From contig JBEOJY010000023.1 of NCBI GenBank assembly GCA_040275305.1, positions 1 through 24,636 of the forward strand: DNA of 24,636 nt, read 5' to 3'. The notes under the pieces are model-generated. The model did not search any database and was not told the DNA's origin. It saw only the letters and a program-made list of their open reading frames with translations. This document shows, piece after piece, positions 21,295 through 24,636 of the stretch. The stretch's first letter is position 1. Each line of letters starts with the position of its first letter. A program made the position numbers and the translations under genes. The stretch comes from JBEOJY01 sp040275305 (lineage in GTDB: Bacteria > Pseudomonadota > Alphaproteobacteria > UBA9219).

Positions 21295-21993
21295 ATGAAG
21301 GCGGTGTTCATGTTGCATGGATTGTTTGGGAAAGATGCCATCAAGAAACAAATTTTGGAATGGAATGGCGGGAATGACAATAACGCCGTCGTCAGCAAGG
21401 CGATGTTCATCGCGGCGAATGCGTTTTTCGGGCACAAGGATCGCAGCGGACAAGATTACGTTTTGCATCTCTTGGCGATTTTCGACAGCACCAAATCCAA
21501 TCTTAAGCGCGCCGTTGGATTGTTGCATGATCTCATTGAAGACACGCCATGGACTCTTCAGGATTTGAGGGATGTCCGCCTCCCAGAGATTGTTGTTCAG
21601 GGCGTTGACTATGTTTCCAAACGCCAGAATGAGCTGTATTTTGACTTTGTCGAACGATGCGGGACGAGTGTGAAAGTTTTCGATGATAAGGAGAAATATG
21701 TCGCCATCGATGTGAAGCTTTCCGATCTGGAACATAACATGGATGTCAGCCGCCAGACGGCGCTGCTTGACCAGCGTTATATCGAGAAACTGGATGTTTA
21801 CATCATTTCACACAATTATCTGGTCGCCATTAAACGAGAGGAAATTCCTCCGGGAACCCCCATGGCAAAGTTTATGAGTTTTCATCCAAGATTAAACAGG
21901 CCGGATCTTTTGCAATTGCACAGTTCCGGACGACAAGTCGCGAATGATTTTTTCTCTGGAGGCCAGCAACTCTTGCAACTGAACGCGGTGTAG
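21295..21993 (+). CDS. HD-domain protein of the RelA/SpoT hydrolase (MESH1-like) type
   Basis: The protein has 232 aa from ATG 21295; ATG 21310, preceded by AAGG, is a good alternative. It resembles the ppGpp-hydrolase half of SpoT or small alarmone hydrolases: VSKAMFIAANAFFGHKDRSG, VLHLLAIF, GLLHDLIEDTPWTLQDL with His78, Asp79, Glu82 and Asp83, and KLSDLEHNMD with Asp144. Those residues would bind the catalytic metal and water. No synthetase, TGS or ACT domain follows, so hydrolysis only is expected. The C-terminal 50 residues are unlike the family. The stop lies seven bases before the cobT ATG, so the two are probably co-transcribed. Its place between cobS and cobT is unusual. Confidence 0.75.
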   Translation: MKAVFMLHGLFGKDAIKKQILEWNGGNDNNAVVSKAMFIAANAFFGHKDRSGQDYVLHLLAIFDSTKSNLKRAVGLLHDLIEDTPWTLQDLRDVRLPEIVVQGVDYVSKRQNELYFDFVERCGTSVKVFDDKEKYVAIDVKLSDLEHNMDVSRQTALLDQRYIEKLDVYIISHNYLVAIKREEIPPGTPMAKFMSFHPRLNRPDLLQLHSSGRQVANDFFSGGQQLLQLNAV

Positions 21994-22000
21994 CCATTTT

Positions 22001-23968
22001 ATGCCAAGCGAGGAATCTTTCTTTTCAGAGCGGCTTAAGCGCGCGACGGCGCTGACGATCAAGGCGATCGGTCGGCGCGAGGCGCTAGAGGTCGCGTTCG
22101 CAACCGAGCCTTTGGGGCCAGCCGCGACGCCGTTGATGGGCGAAAACGTCGTCATGGCTGCGCCTTTAAGCAACCCTTCGCCGTCCTTGTCGCGCAAGCG
22201 GCTTGGATCGAACCATGCGCTTGCGTTCACAGGAAAAGTCAGCGCGGCGCGGGTTAAACTCCCTTTGCTTCCCGTCGGCTACTCGCCTGAGAAACTTGCG
22301 GCTATGCGTGGCGCGGCGGATTCGGCGGCTTTAAGGCTACGTCATCACGATGCCAAGTTTCATGCGCGGGCCGCGCCGAAAGAGTCGATGGGGCGCTTGG
22401 CATTCGACGCCCTTGAGCAAGCCCGGTGCGAGGCGCTGGGGGCCAGAGCGATGGCGGGAGTCGCGGCGAATGTCGCCGCGTTGGCCGAGGCGCGGTGCGC
22501 GAGCCTTGGCTGCGACGCGGCGGATAGCAAAGCGGAAGTTCCGATGGCCGAGGCGTTGCATGTTCTGGCGCTGGGGCAATTCTCTGGCACGGTTATGCCC
22601 AAGGCGGCGCAGCAGGCGGCGACGCTGTGGCGCGGATGGATCGAGCAGCGGGTCGGGGCTTCGCTGGGCAAGCTTCCCGATCTTCTGCATGATCAGAAGG
22701 CTTTTGCCACCGAAGCCAAGCGCATCATCAAGGCGCTTGATCCCAGCCTGCCCGGAGGGGACGAACCGGACGAAGGTAAGACGCGCGAGTTGGACGAAGG
22801 TTCCGATGGGTTGGATCAAGAGGAATCCCCGCAGAGCGCTTCGCAAGCCGAGGGCGGCGAAGGCGACATGCCGGAACCGGATACGGCTTCTGCCTCTGAG
22901 GCCATGCAGGCGGAAAGTCGCGAGCAGAAAGATACGAGCGGCCAGCAGATTTCAGGGGAAGATATCCAGATGGGCGCCGATCCTGCGGGCGGGGCGGAGC
23001 GGCAAGACGAAGAGGAGGAAGAGGGCTCCGACGCGCCGCGCACGACTTATCGCGCGTTCACGACCGTTTTTGACGAAATCAAATCCGCGAAGGATTTGTG
23101 CTCGCCTGAAGAACTAACCCGTTTACGGGCCGAACTCGACCGTCAGGTGCGGCCCATGATGGGGATGGTCGCGCGGTTGGCCAATCGGCTTCAGCGCCGC
23201 TTGATGGCGCGACAGACGCGCAGCTGGGATTTCGATCTGGAGGAAGGGTTGCTGGATGCTGCGCGCCTTGCGCGGATCGTGACATCGCCTTCCCACGCCC
23301 TGACCTTCAAGCGCGAAAAGAACATGGAATTTCGCGACACGGTCGTGAGCTTGTTAATCGACAATTCGGGGTCGATGCGCGGGCGGCCTATCACGCTGGC
23401 GGCGATGTCGGCGGATATTCTTGCGCACACGCTGGAGCGCTGCGGCGTCAAGACCGAGATTCTGGGCTTCACGACGGCGGCGTGGAAGGGCGGCAACAGC
23501 CGCAACGCATGGATCAAGGCGGGCAAGCCACAGTTTCCGGGACGACTCAACGATATCCTGCATATCGTTTATAAGTCCGCCGACGAACCGTGGCGGCGCG
23601 CGCGGCGTAATCTCGGCCTGATGCTGCGCGAAGGATTGCTTAAGGAAAACATCGACGGCGAAGCGTTACTGTGGGCTTACAAGCGTCTTAAGGGGCGGCC
23701 TGAGAAACGGCGCATTCTGATGGTGATTTCCGACGGCGCTCCGGTGGACGATTCGACGCTTTCCGTCAATCCCGGCAATTACCTTGAGCAGCATCTGCGC
23801 GCGGTCATAGGCTGGATCGAAAGTCGCCCTGCCATCGAGCTTGTCGCCATCGGCATCGGTCACGACGTGACGCGCACCTACCGCCGCGCCGTTACCATCT
23901 CCGACATGGAGCAGTTGGGGCGAGTCATGATGGAGCAGCTGGGCGAGATTTTCGCGATCAGGAGATAG
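22001..23968 (+). CDS. cobT: CobT, vWA-domain subunit of aerobic cobaltochelatase
   Basis: At 655 aa this is close to the usual CobT length. The N-terminal third is helical and Ala-rich. A strongly acidic low-complexity middle (about 247-345, many Glu and Asp) is typical of CobT. The C-terminal von Willebrand factor A domain begins DTVVSLLIDNSGSMRG with the metal-ion site D-x-S-x-S from Asp454, continues TEILGFTTAAWKGG, and has the third ligand region in RRILMVISDGAPVDDST. The ending DMEQLGRVMMEQLGEIF is also conserved. CobT caps the CobS ring and couples ATP use to CobN. No clear ribosome site precedes the ATG, consistent with coupling to the HD gene seven bases upstream. Confidence 0.94.
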   Translation: MPSEESFFSERLKRATALTIKAIGRREALEVAFATEPLGPAATPLMGENVVMAAPLSNPSPSLSRKRLGSNHALAFTGKVSAARVKLPLLPVGYSPEKLAAMRGAADSAALRLRHHDAKFHARAAPKESMGRLAFDALEQARCEALGARAMAGVAANVAALAEARCASLGCDAADSKAEVPMAEALHVLALGQFSGTVMPKAAQQAATLWRGWIEQRVGASLGKLPDLLHDQKAFATEAKRIIKALDPSLPGGDEPDEGKTRELDEGSDGLDQEESPQSASQAEGGEGDMPEPDTASASEAMQAESREQKDTSGQQISGEDIQMGADPAGGAERQDEEEEEGSDAPRTTYRAFTTVFDEIKSAKDLCSPEELTRLRAELDRQVRPMMGMVARLANRLQRRLMARQTRSWDFDLEEGLLDAARLARIVTSPSHALTFKREKNMEFRDTVVSLLIDNSGSMRGRPITLAAMSADILAHTLERCGVKTEILGFTTAAWKGGNSRNAWIKAGKPQFPGRLNDILHIVYKSADEPWRRARRNLGLMLREGLLKENIDGEALLWAYKRLKGRPEKRRILMVISDGAPVDDSTLSVNPGNYLEQHLRAVIGWIESRPAIELVAIGIGHDVTRTYRRAVTISDMEQLGRVMMEQLGEIFAIRR

Positions 23969-23977
23969 GCTTGCGGC

Positions 23978-24286
23978 TCAGGCTTTTTGCGAAGCGGCTT
24001 TCAGTTTCTCAAGGACTGGCCCTTTATTCTTGACCACGAAGTCCACGAACGCCTCTTCCTTGACGACCATGCGCATGACAGCGGGTAGCCATGGGTAGAG
24101 CGCTCGCGCCAGCGCGGCGGCGGCCTCGTCGGATTGCGCCTTGGCCAATAGCGGCTCGGCTACGGGCGCGATTTTTGGCCAGTTTTCGGCGATAACGGGG
24201 TCGAGCGCGCTCAGAATCTTATCTGTCTGGCTCCCTTCTCCCGCTCCGGCGTTGCCGCCCAATGCGCCTTTTAGTGAAGGAAACAT
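23978..24286 (-). CDS. Small hypothetical protein, 102 aa
   Basis: No family is recognised. The protein begins MFPSLKGALGGNAGAGEG, a flexible Gly-rich start. It continues as a predicted helical bundle (DKILSALDPVIAENWPKIA, EPLLAKAQSDEAAAALARAL, WLPAVMRMVVKEEAFVDFVVK) and ends in a basic tail. There is no signal peptide. The frame is open to 24412, but ATG 24286 is preferred: AGGA lies six or seven bases upstream, and the longer version adds an unlikely Cys-rich stretch. It converges on cobT with a 9-bp gap. Confidence 0.6.
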   Translation of the reverse strand: MFPSLKGALGGNAGAGEGSQTDKILSALDPVIAENWPKIAPVAEPLLAKAQSDEAAAALARALYPWLPAVMRMVVKEEAFVDFVVKNKGPVLEKLKAASQKA

Positions 24287-24447
24287 GCAATATCCTATCG
24301 TTAGTTGGCACGCGCGACAACAGCAGCATCGTCCGCCATACAAAGCGGCATCGTGGACAAATCTTTCAAAAAATTCAAGAGCCACGTATGTGGAAGACAG
24401 GGCAATGCCCATAAAATCCTAACGATGGATTAAGCGGGGCGTGGTTC
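24287..24447. other. Upstream region of the small hypothetical gene
   Basis: The stretch should contain the promoter of the 102-aa gene on the minus strand; no convincing -35/-10 pair was found. ATCGTTAG (24298-24305) and CTAACGAT (24418-24425) form an inverted pair about 110 bases apart, of unknown meaning. Confidence 0.35.
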
Positions 24448-24636
24448 GTAACTTCCAAGCCGTTTTGTGGGGATAAGCAGAGGAACCTTGCGGGAAGGGC
24501 CGTCATTCCGCGCGTAGCGTCCGATCCCTCAGGTCGGAAAGCGGGGATGCGGAATCCGATGTGGCGCTGAGCCCATGGAAACCATCGGATTCCGCATAAA
24601 TTTTCCCTTCGTCTTGCTTCGCAAGCCAAAAGGGAA
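24448..24636. mobile_element. IS66-type miniature element, left part (cut by window end)
   Basis: The left end GTAACTTCCAAG (24448-24459) matches the other copies, and GGGAAGGGCCGTCATTCC has the same shell-to-core junction as GGAAGGACCGTCATCGCG at 19438. The core differs: GGAATCCGATG near 24551 pairs with CATCGGATTCCGC near 24586. The right end is outside the window, so the target duplication cannot be checked. Confidence 0.6.

Noticed and set aside
22337..23117. Long alternative frames across cobT (255 aa plus strand, 169 aa minus strand)
   Set aside because: They are Arg-rich by-products of GC-rich codons in cobT, whose own domains are clear.
1..24636. CRISPR array
   Set aside because: No evenly spaced direct repeats with unique spacers were seen. 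The repeats present are inverted and dispersed.

Overview
The window looks like chromosomal DNA from an alphaproteobacterium, probably near Rhodospirillales. The signs are a 404-aa Gram-negative porin, a DUF3576 lipoprotein, divergent mutM/ubiE, LpxC, a CobS/CobT pair and a KamA-family radical-SAM protein. No rRNA, tRNA, CRISPR array, phage module or transposase gene was seen. Calls rest on reading the sequence and on family knowledge; no database search was made.

Layout. 1-608: the 3' tail of a gene cut by the window edge, ended by a small TA-flanked element, then repeat debris and a terminator for the porin. 609-4516: porin (-), DUF3576 lipoprotein (+), a repeat-rich gap, dnaN (+). 4461-8291: an unknown 291-aa gene (-) that overlaps the dnaN 3' end, a TlpA-like thioredoxin (+), a lysine 2,3-aminomutase/EpmB-like enzyme (-) and an unknown 359-aa protein (+). 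8307-8551: two mobile miniature elements side by side. 8711-14976: a TPR-glycosyltransferase (+), then a minus-strand series: esterase, SIMPL-like protein, a secreted protein with three four-cysteine repeats, lpxC and nth. 15045-17376: a tight operon of GT9 glycosyltransferase, Skp/OmpH chaperone and Ogt. 17644-19350: divergent mutM and ubiE. 19657-23968: cobS, a structured leader with a consensus promoter and perfect palindromic operator, an HD alarmone-hydrolase-like gene, and cobT. A small unknown gene (-) and another miniature element close the window.

Most genes are housekeeping: envelope (porin, LpxC, GT9, Skp), DNA repair (Nth, Ogt, MutM), replication (DnaN), ubiquinone synthesis (UbiE) and the CobS/CobT AAA+/vWA pair. 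The most unusual content lies between genes. One family of miniature elements has GTAACTCCCAAG-type termini and 8-bp target duplications, the signature of IS66-family transposition; it appears as four complete copies, one cut copy and one half-copy. A second repeat type has different ends but carries the same palindromic cores, and one hybrid joins the two. The cobS-cobT interval is the best candidate for undescribed regulation: promoter, operator, structured RNA, possible leader peptide, an inserted element and the HD gene all lie between two genes that are normally adjacent. A C10 tract at the skp/ogt junction is also notable, because one extra C would fuse the two proteins in frame.
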